Part shown: one piece after another, positions 30,529 to 42,625 of the stretch
How the letters are laid out: the number at the start of each line of letters is the position of its first letter
Numbering within the stretch: position 1 is the stretch's first letter
Assembly (NCBI GenBank): GCA_037783545.1
Contig: JBBELK010000518.1
Location: forward strand, 186,001-250,000
DNA from: Henricia sp. BOLD:AAB3569
Lineage: Eukaryota; Echinodermata; Asteroidea; Spinulosida; Echinasteridae
DNA: 64,000 nucleotides
Reading direction: 5' to 3'
The notes under the pieces: generated by a model
Told to the model about the DNA's origin: nothing
Databases searched by the model: none
What the model saw: the letters and a program-made list of their open reading frames with translations, nothing else
Position numbers and translations under genes: made by a program

Positions 30529-30966
30529 GTTCCCTCCCTTTATTTGCATTATTTTACTCCAGGTATGGTAATGACCTTGGAAATTAAACTTTGCAAAGTA
30601 TATCATCCCGCCCAACTGCAGCAATTTACTGCTGCCAAAAGCACAACAAGCTTCTAACAGACAACGTTCAACGAGACACATCGTGCTTTTACACCAAGCA
30701 CCACCATTGTGTCAACTTTTTGCATATTCATGAGCTTCTAAAGGTGGAGCAGATTGCGTCACAAGGGACAATCTACATAGTGAGTCTATCCTTCATTGTC
30801 TTATATAATTCCAATTATATTGCAGGTAAGTACCTTTATGTAATTGGGGAATTTTACTCCATACACGTTTCGCTCGTTCCCAGGGCGGTGGGAATGAGCG
30901 AACACACATGTAGTCTGGTACCCGGACCAAAAATTATTTGACTAGACTGAATTTAAGGTCCGGCAG

Positions 30967-31322
30967 TAGACTGGTTCCCGTCCACATATTCCACACAGGA
31001 GAATATAAGGACAGGTAAAGGGCGCTTCATCTTGATCTGTAATTGGTCGTCTTTGCGCGTGGGCATTGTTTTTTTTTATATTTAAAAATTGGCCAAGCCC
31101 TTTGCTTTAGGCAATGTAGGCCTACTTTATTTACATAATTGGATATGTTCGACACGCACGGCCAAGTTACAAATGTCATTGCAAAATCTGCGCACTTACT
31201 AAAAATAAATAAATAATAATAACCACGTGACGGGCAGAATTCTGCCCGTCATGGCTGCCCTTTACCGATCCCTATATTTTCGCAATAAGCGAACCAATCT
31301 ATAGGGATCGGGAACCAATCTA
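30967..31322. mobile_element. MITE, TAGACTGGTTCCC family, 356 bp
   Basis: Ends TAGACTGGTTCCC and GGGAACCAATCTA. A perfect 9-bp target duplication GTCCGGCAG flanks it (30958-30966 and 31323-31331). A 9-bp duplication suits a Mutator-like transposase, though other superfamilies cannot be excluded. No coding capacity. Confidence 0.85.
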
Positions 31323-31373
31323 GTCCGGCAGCCGCCAATTCCGCCATTTTGAAACAGGAGGAATTCCTTCTTT

Positions 31374-31669
31374 TGTTGTTGTTGTTGTTGTATATTTTAT
31401 GGCATCTTCGGCCACTATAAGGCCCTTTATGCCATCAACTATACGGTTTTAGCTTTAACTATACTATATTATCAACTTGAGATGACGAAGAAGGATCGAG
31501 TTGCAGTTTTAGAAGTGGGAGGAAAACCCCCAGAGAAATGCCCCAGGGGAAAACCCACGCGGTCAAGTAGGGACTGCAAACCCAATCCACATACACGCCC
31601 CGGATTCGAACCCGGGACCCCAGAGGTGAAAGGCGAGGAAAGAACCCGTACGCCAACCCGACCGCCCCT
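31374..31669 (-). mobile_element. tRNA-derived SINE, copy 2
   Basis: Same family as 20773-21057 in reverse orientation. The B-box complement GGATTCGAACC is at 31602-31612, the A-box-like part near 31645 and the CAA tail at 31374-31390 (seen as TTG repeats). Confidence 0.82.
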
Positions 31670-32999
31670 TCCTCCTTTTTTCCGAAGGTTCCCGAAGTTA
31701 CCCAAATGCACGTCCGGTCGTCCGGACGTTATACCGTTAATCATCAGGTACAATTCGTCATTGTTTCGAGAATTTGAATTGACGTCGCGTGCCCGCACGT
31801 ACGTACGCGTGCCGCTGCGTATGTATTTATGGTGATGCCACGGAATTAAAACTACGCAGTGGCTATAGTTACGGTACGGTAGGAGCTCACTGGGTGATGC
31901 AGACAAGGTTTGAATTTTCTTTTTGATGCTAGCCTACATGTATATTAAAATGTGCATATTTAATATTTTAAGGTTAATATATTAAATTTGTATTGGTCAA
32001 ATAAGGAATAACCCCTTGCAAATTGTTGTACACTCATGCCATATAGCGCGCAGCGCGCTTTGAAAACTAACGGTTATGTGTGCTCCTAAAAATAAATGCA
32101 TGACGTAATGCTTAAAGTGCTATTTTAAACACGACAGTAGCCGGTCCTCATATTCAGTAGTCGTATGTATAATATGTGGAGCGGAAACCAGTCTAACACA
32201 CATGTTGGATATAGCGCCACCAACGTCAAAAAGTTGCAAGGTCACATTTTCATTTTCGTTCATGCACGGCCGGCGCGGCCGGCCGGATCCGCGGACACTT
32301 CGATTTCGCCGAGGAAACGTGGTAAACCGATGACCAGATCATGCAGATGCAGATGACGACTAGTTGAATTTGGAATTCGGAAACAAAGGTCCGTTTTTAA
32401 TTTTAGGTAATGTTGACTTACGTCGACTTGGCGAGATAATTTATGTCGCAAAGTCAACCTCCTGAATTCAATAATTACGTCGACTTGGTAGAAAAATTTG
32501 TTGCCAACACGAATGCATAGTTCCGAGATTGCCCAGTTAACCCCGCCCCTTAAAGTAGGGAGTTCGGTGGATTTTAGATTCTTCACCCAAATCATAACAA
32601 ATATGGTATCAATGGAAAGCTTGTTCGAAGAGAAATCCAACAGTGTTTGAATCGGTTTCATATCTCAAACCATTATTGAGTTATGACATTTGTTACATTA
32701 AAATTTGACCACTTCCTGTCTGTAAATTTTGATTTGACACCGATCTCCTAATAGGCCCTATCACAAGTTATTTTGTCCTTTTATGAAAGCTAACAAGTTT
32801 GGTATCATTAAAAAGCCCTTTGAAAACTCTATTCGTTGATGTTGGAATCAAATCCATACCTTTTAATATAGAAAAGATATGGTTTCTTTAAAAATGGAGG
32901 TTTGACCCTCTTTTCGGCACACTGACTGGACGGTGCTGCACTGATGGATAGTTGGGTTTCTACATGGCCAAAAATCAGAATTGTACCACCAGCCCCGCC
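31670..32999. other. Gene-free stretch
   Basis: AT-rich, with scattered short repeats (GTCGACTTGG near 32425 and 32480, also at 39728). No gene or clear element recognised. Confidence 0.35.
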
Positions 33000-33225
33000 T
33001 ATGAGCCCTGCCCGTCAGCCCCACCCATCAGCTCCGCCCGTTAGCCCCGCCCAAAAGTTCCACCTATCAGCCCCGCCCATCAGCCTCGCCCTGTCAGCCC
33101 CGCCCATCAGCCTCGCCCTGTCAGCCCCGCCCGTGAGCTCCATCCACCTGCAGCCCTGCCCATGAGCCCCACCCGCCAGGCCCACCTACCAGCCCTACTA
33201 TTAAATCCAGCCAATCAGCCCCAAG
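33000..33225. repeat. Degenerate GC-rich prelude to the 17-bp minisatellite
   Basis: Irregular repeats of CAGCCCCGCCCATCAGC-like words of 12-27 bp. It grades into the regular array to the right. Confidence 0.7.
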
Positions 33226-33810
33226 CATCAGCCCCACCCTGCCACCAGCCCCACCCTGCCACCAGCCCCACCCTGCCACCAGCCCCACCCTGCCACCAGC
33301 CCCACCCTGCCACGTACCCTGGCACCAGCCCCACCCTGCCACCAGCCCCACCCTGCCACGTACCCTGGCACCAGCCCCACCCTGCCACCAGCCCCACCCT
33401 GCCACCAGCCCCACCCTGCCACCAGCCCCACCCTGCCATCAGCCCCACCCTGCCACCAGCCCCACCCTGCCACCAGCCCCACCCTGCCACGTACCCTGGC
33501 ACCAGCCCCACCCTGCCACCAGCCCCACCCTGCCACCAGCCCCACCCTGCCACCAGCCCCACCCTGCCACCAGCCCCACCCTGCCACGTACCCTGGCACC
33601 AGCCCCACCCTGCCACCAGCCCCACCCTGCCACCAGCCCCACCCTGCCACCAGCCCCACCCTGCCACCAGCCCCACCCTGCCACGTACCCTGCCACCAGC
33701 CCCACCCTGCCACCAGCCCCACCCTGCCACCAGCCCCACCCTGCCACCAGCCCCACCCTGCCACCAGCCCCACCCTGCCACCAGCCCCACCCTGGCATCA
33801 GCCCCACCCT
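33226..33810. repeat. 17-bp minisatellite with an interspersed variant
   Basis: The unit CACCAGCCCCACCCTGC is repeated about 30 times. A longer variant with CACGTACCCTGG is interspersed several times. Because 17 is not a multiple of three and the unit lacks stops, long frames run through in several phases of both strands; they are not genes. Confidence 0.93.
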
Positions 33811-34581
33811 TACAAGCCATGACATGTCATGCCTACATTGTACCCACCTACCTCGCCCATCCCCGCCGGCAGGTATAGGAGGCCCGCAATTTATACACAC
33901 TGGCCCCATGATCCCCTGCTAGTGATACGCTACAGTTTGAAGTAGGTCTCGGACTAAGTTACATTTTTTTTTTCAAGTCCAAACCGCGACTAACCGCGAT
34001 GACGTAGGCTCAAGCAAATTGCACCACTAGCATGAACAAACTCAAAATTTTCCAAAAATCATGGTTTCATAGGGGTTTCATCCACTCCTTCATGCTTAAT
34101 TTTCCACTTTTTTACGCCAAAAACGTTCTAAAAAACGACTACAAAATGCAGTTTAACTAACTCCGTCGAAATCCCGCAAAAATTCCAGCAAAATCCGGCA
34201 AGTTTGGTATCGTTCGAAAGCACAAGATCCACCGCATACGACGATAATCGCTAGTTTTTCAACGGACCCCCCTGTGAGACAGGAAGTGGTGTCAAAGTTC
34301 ACGGGTTGATGGGATAGTTTCGAAAATGGAGAACTCATGTGAAGACGCGATTTTGTAGCTCTCCGATCACGCTGGATTTTCGCATTCTGTATTGCTTTCC
34401 ATCAGACAAATTTTCCCAAGTCATCGATATCATCTGAAAGAGGGATTTCTGGTCTACAAGCAGATCTTTTCCGAACGGTAAAATGTGCTCTCAAATTAAT
34501 TTTATCGCCGATAAACTGAGTCAAGTTTTACCGTGTAAACAGATACAAATACGAAATACGCGATTTCACTGAACTCCCTAC
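33811..34581. other. Gene-free stretch
   Basis: Nothing recognised beyond a short A/T-rich segment. The frames are short and unconserved in appearance. Confidence 0.35.
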
Positions 34582-34702
34582 TTAAAGGCCCTGTAGATGA
34601 TCTGTTTTTGAGCGATTCTGCGAATAAAACCATTATAAATCAAAAGAAAGACATCAACAAACTCATCCGAAGAAATTTCTGCTTTGTCAAATACCGGTAT
34701 AC

Positions 34703-36197
34703 TACTTTTAGAAGGCTAAAAGTGTTGTTTTGGACGTTTATATTGGGACGTTATCATTTTCTCTATTACACTTTTAGCCCCTTAACATTTTAACCCCGTT
34801 CGTCGTGTGGACCATTCTTACACGCCCTCAAGAGGCGAAATACACATGTGTATATTCTTACCGTAAATTCCAAATCAGACATTTAAAAGCACACCATGGA
34901 GGTCCTTGTAATCTCAAGACTTCTGTACCCTTGTCGTTCATTGTCCATGATGACTCAAACATCAAAAAAGGATAACAGGGAGCAAAATTATGAGTAAAAT
35001 CGAAAATTTTCAGCAAGCATGGTACCACAGATTCGTGCTCTGGCATTGTCTCGCCGCGACAAAAGGAAAATAGTTCCGCCAACGCGGATGAATTCTGTTG
35101 ACCGTAGCACCTCAGGTGAAAATGTACCGGTAGATCACGGCTTTACACGTTGCCCCTATAGAGCGCCCTCTACACCAAGTTTAGAATATCCTCAAGGCCA
35201 ACGTTCTCCTTGATGTTTGTACAGTATGTACTTTTATTTTAATATAACAGCCGTCAGCCGTGTTTAATCTGGACTCCACTCGTTCGTTCCGTACCCCAAA
35301 GTGAAAGGGTATACCGACGGCTGTTATATTAAAATAAAAGTACATACTGTACAAACATCAAGGAGAACGTTGGCCTTGAGGATATTCTAAACTTGGTGTA
35401 GAGGGCGCTCTATAGGGGCAACGTGTAAAGCCGTGATCTCCCGGTACATTTTCACCTGAGGTGCTACGGTCAACAGAATTCATCCGCGTTGGCGGAACTA
35501 TTTTCCTTTTGTCGAATCTGTGGTACCATGCTTGCTGAAAATTTTCGATTTTACTCATAATTTTGCTCCCTGTTATCCTTTTTTGATGTTTGAGTCATCA
35601 TGGACAATGAACGACAAGGGTACAGAAGTCTTGAGATTACAAGGACCTCCATGGTGTGCTTTTAAATGTCTGATTTGGAATTTACGGTAAGAATATACAC
35701 CAATCCGTTAACTAAGATCTCCTCCCTGCATATCCGCCATAGCTGGGGGGCGTCCAGTGCATGGGCTGTGCGTTTTGTGTTGCTGTAGTGTTAGAACGAA
35801 AAGCGCTCATCCATTACATGCACGAACGAGCCTCCTTCGCCAATGTTCGCGTGTACGCGACGCGCCCGCCTTTGCGTACACGCGACGCGCCCGCCTTCGC
35901 GCGCACACAACCCTACAAAGACGCGCAACTTGTTCGAAGTAAACAAATGCCGCTTCAGCAACAACAAAAACATACAGTTCATTCAGTGGAAGCCCCCCAG
36001 CTATGGCGGATGTACAGGGAAGAAGACCTTATTACCGGATTGGTGTATACACATGTGTATTTCGCCTCTTGAGGGCGTGTAAGAATGGTCCACACGACGA
36101 ACGGGGTTAAAAAGTTAAGGGGCTAAAAGTGTAATAGAGAAAATGATAACGTCCCAATATAAACGTCCAAAACAACACTTTTAGCCTTCTAAAAGTA
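34703..36197. mobile_element. Foldback element, TACTTTTAGAAGG family, copy 1
   Basis: The whole element is two arms of about 570 bp around a short centre near 35270, beginning TACTTTTAGAAGGC and ending in its complement. The arms are nearly identical. The right arm is interrupted by another element at 35699-36044. The flanking 9-mers (CCGGTATAC / CAAATATAC) match at 6 of 9 bases, an eroded 9-bp duplication. No coding capacity. Confidence 0.85.
35699..36044. mobile_element. Foldback/MITE nested in the foldback arm
   Basis: Ends ACCAATCCG and CGGATTGGT, with arms of about 55 bp including CCGCCATAGCTGGGGGG. Comparison with the uninterrupted left arm shows TATAC repeated on both sides as target duplication. 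Confidence 0.78.
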
Positions 36198-36618
36198 CAA
36201 ATATACCACGTTTAAAAAAACCATGAAAATCCATATGCATTTTCCTGGTCTTGGCGGGGTGTTTCAAATATTCGTTCTCAGTTGATCGGGTACTATGTGG
36301 CTTGCGTCATGCACTCTGTGGCGCACATACTGCGTGTGCGCGCGATCCATAAAAATGCATCGCGTTGGAACACGCACACGGAGTACACAGTGCCCATGCA
36401 TTTTGGACCGCGTAGATGCGAACCAAAAATAAGTAAATCGTTTGCAAACGATCTAGATAATTTCATCTTTACGGCTTATTTTCTGGTAAAATTATATCAT
36501 TTTGATCGAAAACCCTTCATTGGATAGTTGCTATTAATGCAATCTTTACTTTGAGAACTTTTCCCCTGTAAACTCGTCGATTACTTTTTGGGGTCATTGC
36601 AAATGATCCACTGGGCCT

Positions 36619-36905
36619 TTAAAGGTCCCCTTATTTAGGATTTTTATCAATGAAATCTATGCTTTAAAACCACTTTACTCAGTTAAAGTCATAAAAATCC
36701 TATTTGGAGCTTGCGGCTAAACTATAGAATGCAGGGCCCACTATACTCAATTTCCACGTCTCCGGAGACGGAGTCACCGTCACGCACTGGCGCGCATTCA
36801 TATATTGCGCCCTCTTTAGAACGAAATAAAAACATTCACAGGCGTCTCCGCGTCACCAGAAACCCTCTTGCCCAGAATATTAATCGAGTCACACATGTCA
36901 CGCAC
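36619..36905. other. Spacer with a short inverted repeat
   Basis: TTAGGATTTTTAT and ATAAAAATCCTA (about 36637 and 36691) form an imperfect hairpin. No gene. Confidence 0.4.
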
Positions 36906-36975
36906 TAGATTGGTTCCCGATCCCTATAGATTGGTATATTCTCCTGTGTGGAATATGTGGACGGGAACCAGTCTA
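36906..36975. mobile_element. 70-bp MITE, TAGACTGGTTCCC family, minimal copy
   Basis: The two ends of the 30967 element joined with almost no interior. A perfect 9-bp duplication GTCACGCAC flanks it (36897-36905 and 36976-36984). It is one of the smallest elements one could expect to move. Confidence 0.85.
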
Positions 36976-37019
36976 GTCACGCACTTACACATTCATATAT
37001 TGCGCCCTCTTTAGAATGA

Positions 37020-38175
37020 ACTGTTCAAGCCCATATTGCGCCCTCTTTGGAATGAACTGTTCAAGCGGGGCGCTCGGAAACGATCCCGTCGCCGGAGACG
37101 GAGTTGCGCACTTCTTTTATTTTAATTACCGACCGGATACCCCCCTCGAATTCAAAACATTCACAGCCGTCTCCCATCTCCGCGTCTCCGCGTCTCCACA
37201 GACACTCTTGCCCAGAAAAATGGCGGCACGAGAGGGATGTTTTAAAAAAGGTAAATAAAGACCGGAAACAGTGACATTTTTATTCAAAGTACTTCGGTGT
37301 CCAGAGAGGGCACTTTTCTTTTAATTACCGACGGGATACCCCCCTCAAATTCAAAACATTCACAGCCGTCTCCCGTCTTCGCGTCTCCAGAGACCCTCTT
37401 GCCAAGAAAAATGGCGGCACGAGAGGGATGTTTTAAAAAAGGTAAATAAAGACCGGAAACAGTGACATTTTTATTCAAAGTACTTTGGTGTCCAGAGAGG
37501 GCGCTTTTCTTTTAATTACCGACGGGATACCCCCCTCGAATTCAAAACATTCACAGCCGTCTCCCGTCTCCGCGTCTCCAGAGACACTCTTGCCCAGAAA
37601 AATGGCGGCACGAGAGGGATGTTTTATAAGGTAAATAAAGTCTGGAGATAGAGGGCGTTCTTCGTTTCAACTTAATTATATACCTCCGCCCCCCCCCCCC
37701 CCCCCCCCCTCCCCATTCACAACCGTCTCCGCGTCTCCGCTCCTCCAGAGATTCTCTTACCAGGAATAATCTCGCCACGAGAGGGGTATTTAAAAAAAGG
37801 TAAATAAAGTCTGGAGATAGAGGGCGTTCTGCGTTTAAACTTAATTATATACCTCCCCGCCCCCCAATTCACAACCGTCTCTGCGTCTCCGCTCCTCCAG
37901 AGACTCTTATACCAGGAATAATCTCGCCACGAGAGGGATATTTAAAAAAAGGTAAATAAAGTCTGGAGATAGAGGGCGTTCTGCGTTTCAACTTATTTAT
38001 ATAACCCCCCCCCCCCCCCTAAAACAAATCCACAACCGTCTCCGCGTCTCCGCTCCTCCAGAGACCCTCTTACCCGGAATAATCTCGCTACGAGAGGGAT
38101 ATTTAAAACAAGGTAAATAAAGTCTGGTGATAGAGGGCGTTCTTCGTTTTAACCTAATTAGAGGGCGCTCCTCTT
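37020..38175. repeat. Tandem array, 150-190-bp unit, about six to seven copies
   Basis: GTAAATAAAG marks the unit at 37251, 37442, 37631, 37800, 37952 and 38113. Units carry GAGGGCG, a poly-C tract (37687-37709 and 38006-38018), CCGTCTCCGCGTCTCC and ACGAGAGGGAT. The first intervals are 191 and 189 bp; later ones are 169, 152 and 161 bp through deletions. A 37-bp direct repeat (GCGCCCTCTTTAGAATGAACT) precedes it at about 37003-37065. Confidence 0.85.
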
Positions 38176-39218
38176 CCGCCTCCCGTCCCGGGTGATCGAA
38201 GTTCTCTCCTCGGTCACTTTGTACTTCGGAGATTTTTTTATTACGAAGTAATAACGGCAAAGTGATACTTTCGCAAACCAAAGGCGTCGTTTCTTCGATC
38301 ACATCGTCTCCATTCGTCTTTGAAAAAGGTGCTGTCGCGTGGGCCCTGTATTCTATAGCTACTCCGAGCTTGCTTTGGGGGTTAAAACAAAGGTTTTTAG
38401 TTTTTATGCTAATGCCAATATGCATATTCATGACCAAGGTCACGACGTCACAAGAGGCAAACACAGGAAAATCACATTGAACTGTGCACAAAAGATTCCA
38501 CTTTTTTCTCAATTTTCCTGAAACTTTTGTAATCCATGGCTGTTTGAGTTTGTTTTACATGTTGCCTGCTGTAAGCCATGACAAAACTGGGGGTAGAAAC
38601 TGCAGCAATTTGCCACAAATCCAAATTGAAGTCTTATGTTTTTTCTTAACTTTTCCCTTCTGTCTTCCTTATGTGATGCACTCAAAACAGCGCCCTCTGT
38701 CTGTGATTTATTGCAATGAAATCTTCAAAGTTTAAAAATGCCACCTTTTATTGATTTTACATCCAAACGAACAATAGTAAATGTCTTGCTGAACAAGTAA
38801 TCCGTCATTATGAAGCAAAGCTTAGGCACAAAGTTGTTTAGGATGTCACAGGCCCTTTAAGTTAGATATTGTTGCTATGTGCTCACAAGCCATCGCAAAA
38901 AAATGGCGACACACAACGTACAAAGCAACGGGACTCGGCATGGAAAGCACAGATTCATTGGAGAAAACTCAAAGGTACCGGTATTTATGTTTTAGGGTCG
39001 ACAGTTACCGTAGCACACACTGAGTGAAGGGCTAGTAATGCAGGGATGACATATATTTCATAAAAATGCGCTTTCCTACATGTACCTTTGAACAGCGAAT
39101 CGCCCGACATTAAAACCAAAATTCACCCGGTCACTGGCGCATACAACACACAAACTGTATGGGCAGAAAATCGCGTGATGATTGCATCACTTTGACCTAT
39201 GTGGGCGCCGTCTGCTAG
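38176..39218. other. Gene-free stretch
   Basis: Only short frames. GGCCCTTTAA at about 38854 resembles the TTAA MITE end, but I find no partner. Confidence 0.35.
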
Positions 39219-39223
39219 CTCTG

Positions 39224-39650
39224 CAGGGCTTGCCCTTAATTTTTTTCTGAGAGTAGCCCACTGGGCTAGTAAATTGTGTTTTTTACTACATGTAGCCCGC
39301 AGAAATGTTTACTAGCCCATGAAATGTTTGAAAAATAAAAAAAACAAAGCATTAAAATATTGACTAGCACTGTCTACTGAGAAAGTTGATTTTTTTTCAT
39401 CCCCCCCATGGCTAGAATTAGAAATCACTGTCGCTGGTAGTGGAGTCGGGATGTTCTTCCTCAGACACACAAAAGGTATAAAGCTTTGAAGAGTTCGTTT
39501 TATTTTCAATAATCACATCTGGAAAACAAGGAACGTGCACATGTTTTAAGTAGCCCGCCGGGCAAGTTGAAAAGTGGATTTTACATGTACTTGCCCACAG
39601 CAGTTTTTACTAGACAATGTACGCCGGGCTAGCGTTAAGGTCGAGCCCTG
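39224..39650. mobile_element. hAT-like MITE with CAGGGCT ends
   Basis: Starts CAGGGCTTGCCCTTAA and ends with TTAAGGTCGAGCCCTG, its approximate complement. Direct CTCTG flanks both sides (39219-39223 and 39651-39655). CAGGG ends are common in hAT elements; a 5-bp duplication is shorter than the usual 8. No coding capacity. Confidence 0.6.
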
Positions 39651-40556
39651 CTCTGTTGTGATTGGTCGCGGGTTCGGCTTGATTGACAGGTCGGAACTAT
39701 GCATTGACTTACATACTTATCTTACCAAGTCGACTTAGTAGATTTGGAAAGGCGACTTTCAACGACTATTATTGATTTCGGGAAGTCAACTTGGCAATAA
39801 TATCTCGCCAAGTTGACTTATTCCACGTTGAAATTTATATAAGTCAACTTGGTGTCGGTATCTAAACAAGTGGGGTGGCCCTCACAGAGCGCCGTATGTA
39901 GGCACATGGGCGATAATCGGGCAGTGTAAACACTGCATGTTTTTCTCGAAATCGGCAACCAAATTCGGCCGACCAAATAAAACGGCCGACTTAAAACAAA
40001 TCTGTCTGTGTTAACACGGCTTTAGGATAATGAAATTAGATTAGGCCAAACAAAATAAATGGTGCGTTTACGGTAGAGCTGCGACGTTTAAACGTTTAAA
40101 CGACCGAAATTTAACTATCCGTTTAGAAAAATGCTAAACGGATATCCGAAACCAACTTGTGAAAAAACGATCCTCCCTTTTTCAAAGATCTAATGGCCGT
40201 TTTGCGCCGCAAAACTAATGGCCGTTTTGTCCAATGTTTCCAGACATCGTAGATGGCCAAATTGACGATTCCGTAAGCGTTACCGTTATTTTATGAAACA
40301 CTAGACTCTCAGGATTGTAATGGTGTACATGTACATGTATGTGAAAGTGCTCTGGTCTGATGTGCTTCGGACGATATTTGTAGTGCAACTTTGTCAGATT
40401 TGAGCAGTTTGAGACTTGGTATTGTCGTACGGACCTCAAGTAGGGCTGTGATTTGCGACTGTAATAAGTCAGATTTGAAAAGCGAGCTATTTACAGCCCT
40501 ATTTGTAGGGCTACATGTAGGCCTAGGCCTACCGGGTAGCTTGCCTTGTGTTTGAA
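39651..40556. other. Gene-free stretch
   Basis: Contains CGTTTAAACGTTTAAACG (about 40085) and several AAGTCGACTTGG-like words, but no gene. Confidence 0.35.
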
Positions 40557-41323
40557 TACTTTTAGAAGGCTAAAAGTGTTTATTTGACGTTGATATTGGG
40601 ACGTTATCATTTTTTATATAACACTTTTAGCCCCTTAACATTTTAACCCCATTCGCCGTGTGGAACATTCCTGCACGCCCTCAATAGTCCGAATACCCGT
40701 GTGAAAAATCTTACCGTAAATTCCAAATCAGACATTTAAAAGCACACCATGGAGGTCCTTGTAATTTCAAGACTTCTGTACCCTTGTTCTTTTTCCATGA
40801 TGACTCAAACATCAAAAAAGGATCAAAGGGAGCAAAATTTTGAGTAAAATCAACAAATCTCAACCAGTTTGGTACCACGGATTCGTGTAGACCGCGTCAC
40901 ATATTTACTTCCTGTCCACATATTTACTTCCCCACGCGTCTTATATGAGCGAGAGCAGCGTAGCGCACATAGACAGGGGACCAGTCTAGGCTTAACATAG
41001 TGTAAACAAAATCCATCTGCGTTGGTGGGACTACTTTCCTTTTGACGCGGTCTACTCGAATACAAATTTTGCTTCCTTTTATCCTTTTTTGATGTTTGAG
41101 TCATCATGGAAAAGTCTTGAGATTACAAGGACCTCCATCATGTCCATGGTGTGCTTTTAAATGTCTGATTTGGAATGTACGGTAAGATTTTGGACACAGG
41201 TTTTGAGACCATTAAGGGCGTGCAGGAATGTTCCACACGGCGAATGGGGTTAAAATGTTATATAGAAAATTATAACGTCCCAATATAAACGTAAACAAAA
41301 ACACTTTTAGCCTTCTAAAAGTA
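40557..41323. mobile_element. Foldback element, TACTTTTAGAAGG family, copy 2
   Basis: Same ends and arm sequence as 34703-36197, 767 bp. The centre is disrupted by part of a TAGACTGGTTCCC-type MITE (about 40892-40988). Flanking 9-mers GTGTTTGAA and GCGATTGCA match at 6 of 9. Confidence 0.82.
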
Positions 41324-41909
41324 GCGATTGCACATGCAACTGAAATTAAAACTTTTCGCTGATTTTCCCCCTTTTTTTGCAAAATAATTTTGGCATAATG
41401 AAATCACATGCGGGCGCTGACGAGAAACTAGTAATCTAATTTCATTGGCCTTAGGCTTAAAGTACCTATGCAATGGTTATTTATGCGATGTTTTTTATTC
41501 AGTCCTTGGCCTAGACTGGTTCCCTGTCCTCATATTTACTTCCCCTCTGTCGTATATGAGTACCAGGTACACGCGGCCATGTTTGGCATAAATATCCAGG
41601 AATTCCTGGATGTTTATGCAAATGAAAAGGACTGTGTCACGGTTTGCGCAAGCGCCAAGCAGGCGCTCAGAAGAATGGGTGTTTACAATACGCAGAATTC
41701 AAATACGTGTACATCGTGTTGTGCACCTACGCGATCAATGTCTAGAAAATAGCGGCGGCAGCAGCAGCAGTATTTTTCCATTGACAGCAGAAGATATATG
41801 CCTGTAAAATTGCTGTCAGGACCAAATCGAGGTTGAACAAATAGCTCTATCCATAGAGCAAGGAACAAACTCTATGCTCTATCCAACCATGTCATTCATA
41901 TCATTCGAT

Positions 41910-42625
41910 TACTTTTAGAAGCTTACATACATAGCTAAAAGTGTTTTTTTGACGTTTATGTTGGGACGTTATCATTTTCTATATAGCCCCTTACCAATTT
42001 AACCCCATTCGCTATCTTACATTTTGCTGCACGCGGCAAGATGGCCGCCGTACTCCAAACTATAGTTCACCAATAGAGTCAAAATTAAACATTGAAAAAC
42101 TTACCATGGAAGTACAGTACCTGGAATCTCCAGAATGTTGTACCGTGGTCCGTTTTCCCCGATGATTCTTCTACAGCGACATTTACCACGTGTTTAGAGA
42201 TGAACAGTCAGGATTCAGATAGCCCGCCCTCTTGTGGTCATCTCATTGTATGACGTCACTAGCAGTACAATGATCTGGATCGTGATTTGTTCGTCTGTAA
42301 ACACGGCTATTGTCTCGAGTGTGCTCGAAAATGTCAAGAAAAATTACGTTGGACTAGTTTTTTTCTGTTTAGAAGAATCATCGGGGAAAACGGACCACGG
42401 TACAACATTCTGGAGATTCCAGGTACTTCCATGGTAAGTTTTTCAATGTTTAATTTTGACCCTATTGGTGAACTATAGTTTGGAGTACGGCGGCCATCTT
42501 GCCGCGTGCAGCAAAATGTAAGATAGCGAATGGGGTTAAATTGGTAAGGGGCTAAAAGTGTTATATAGAAAATGATAACGTCCCAATATAAATGTCAAAA
42601 AAACACTTTTAGCCTTCTAAAAGTA
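41910..42625. mobile_element. Foldback element, TACTTTTAGAAGG family, copy 3
   Basis: 716 bp, arms about 350 bp with AAGATGGCCGCC near the middle of each. A perfect 9-bp duplication TCATTCGAT flanks it (41901-41909 and 42626-42634). Left-end repeat carries a 12-bp gain (CTTACATACATA) relative to the other copies. Confidence 0.87.

Larger units (their letters stand above)
22483..30853 (+). mobile_element. DIRS retrotransposon copy 2, interrupted
   Basis: This copy has the same ends, inverted repeats and internal complementary region as copy 1. It is split by an inserted LINE at about 24651-28738, and about 865 bp of RT/RNase H (copy 1 positions about 6945-7809) are missing at that point. Gag has frameshifts and a deletion of about 71 bp. 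It is non-functional. The left repeat spans about 22497-22632 and the right about 30661-30789. Confidence 0.92.
34586..36618. mobile_element. TTAA-flanked MITE, outer element of a three-level nest
   Basis: The left end AGGCCCTGTAGATGAT (after TTAA 34582-34585) pairs with the right end ATGATCCACTGGGCCT (before TTAA 36619-36622). Without its insertions it is about 540 bp. The TTAA flanks suggest piggyBac-type mobility. Confidence 0.6.

Noticed and set aside
22483..30853. One single composite element with LINE genes
   Set aside because: Comparison with copy 1 shows the LINE is an insertion with loss of DIRS sequence.
33162..33909. Pro- or Gly/Trp-rich frames of 156-238 codons on both strands
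   Set aside because: By-product of the 17-bp minisatellite; no start context or domain.
41468..41752. 94-codon frame with a Cys-rich end
   Set aside because: No recognised domain and it overlaps a MITE fragment.
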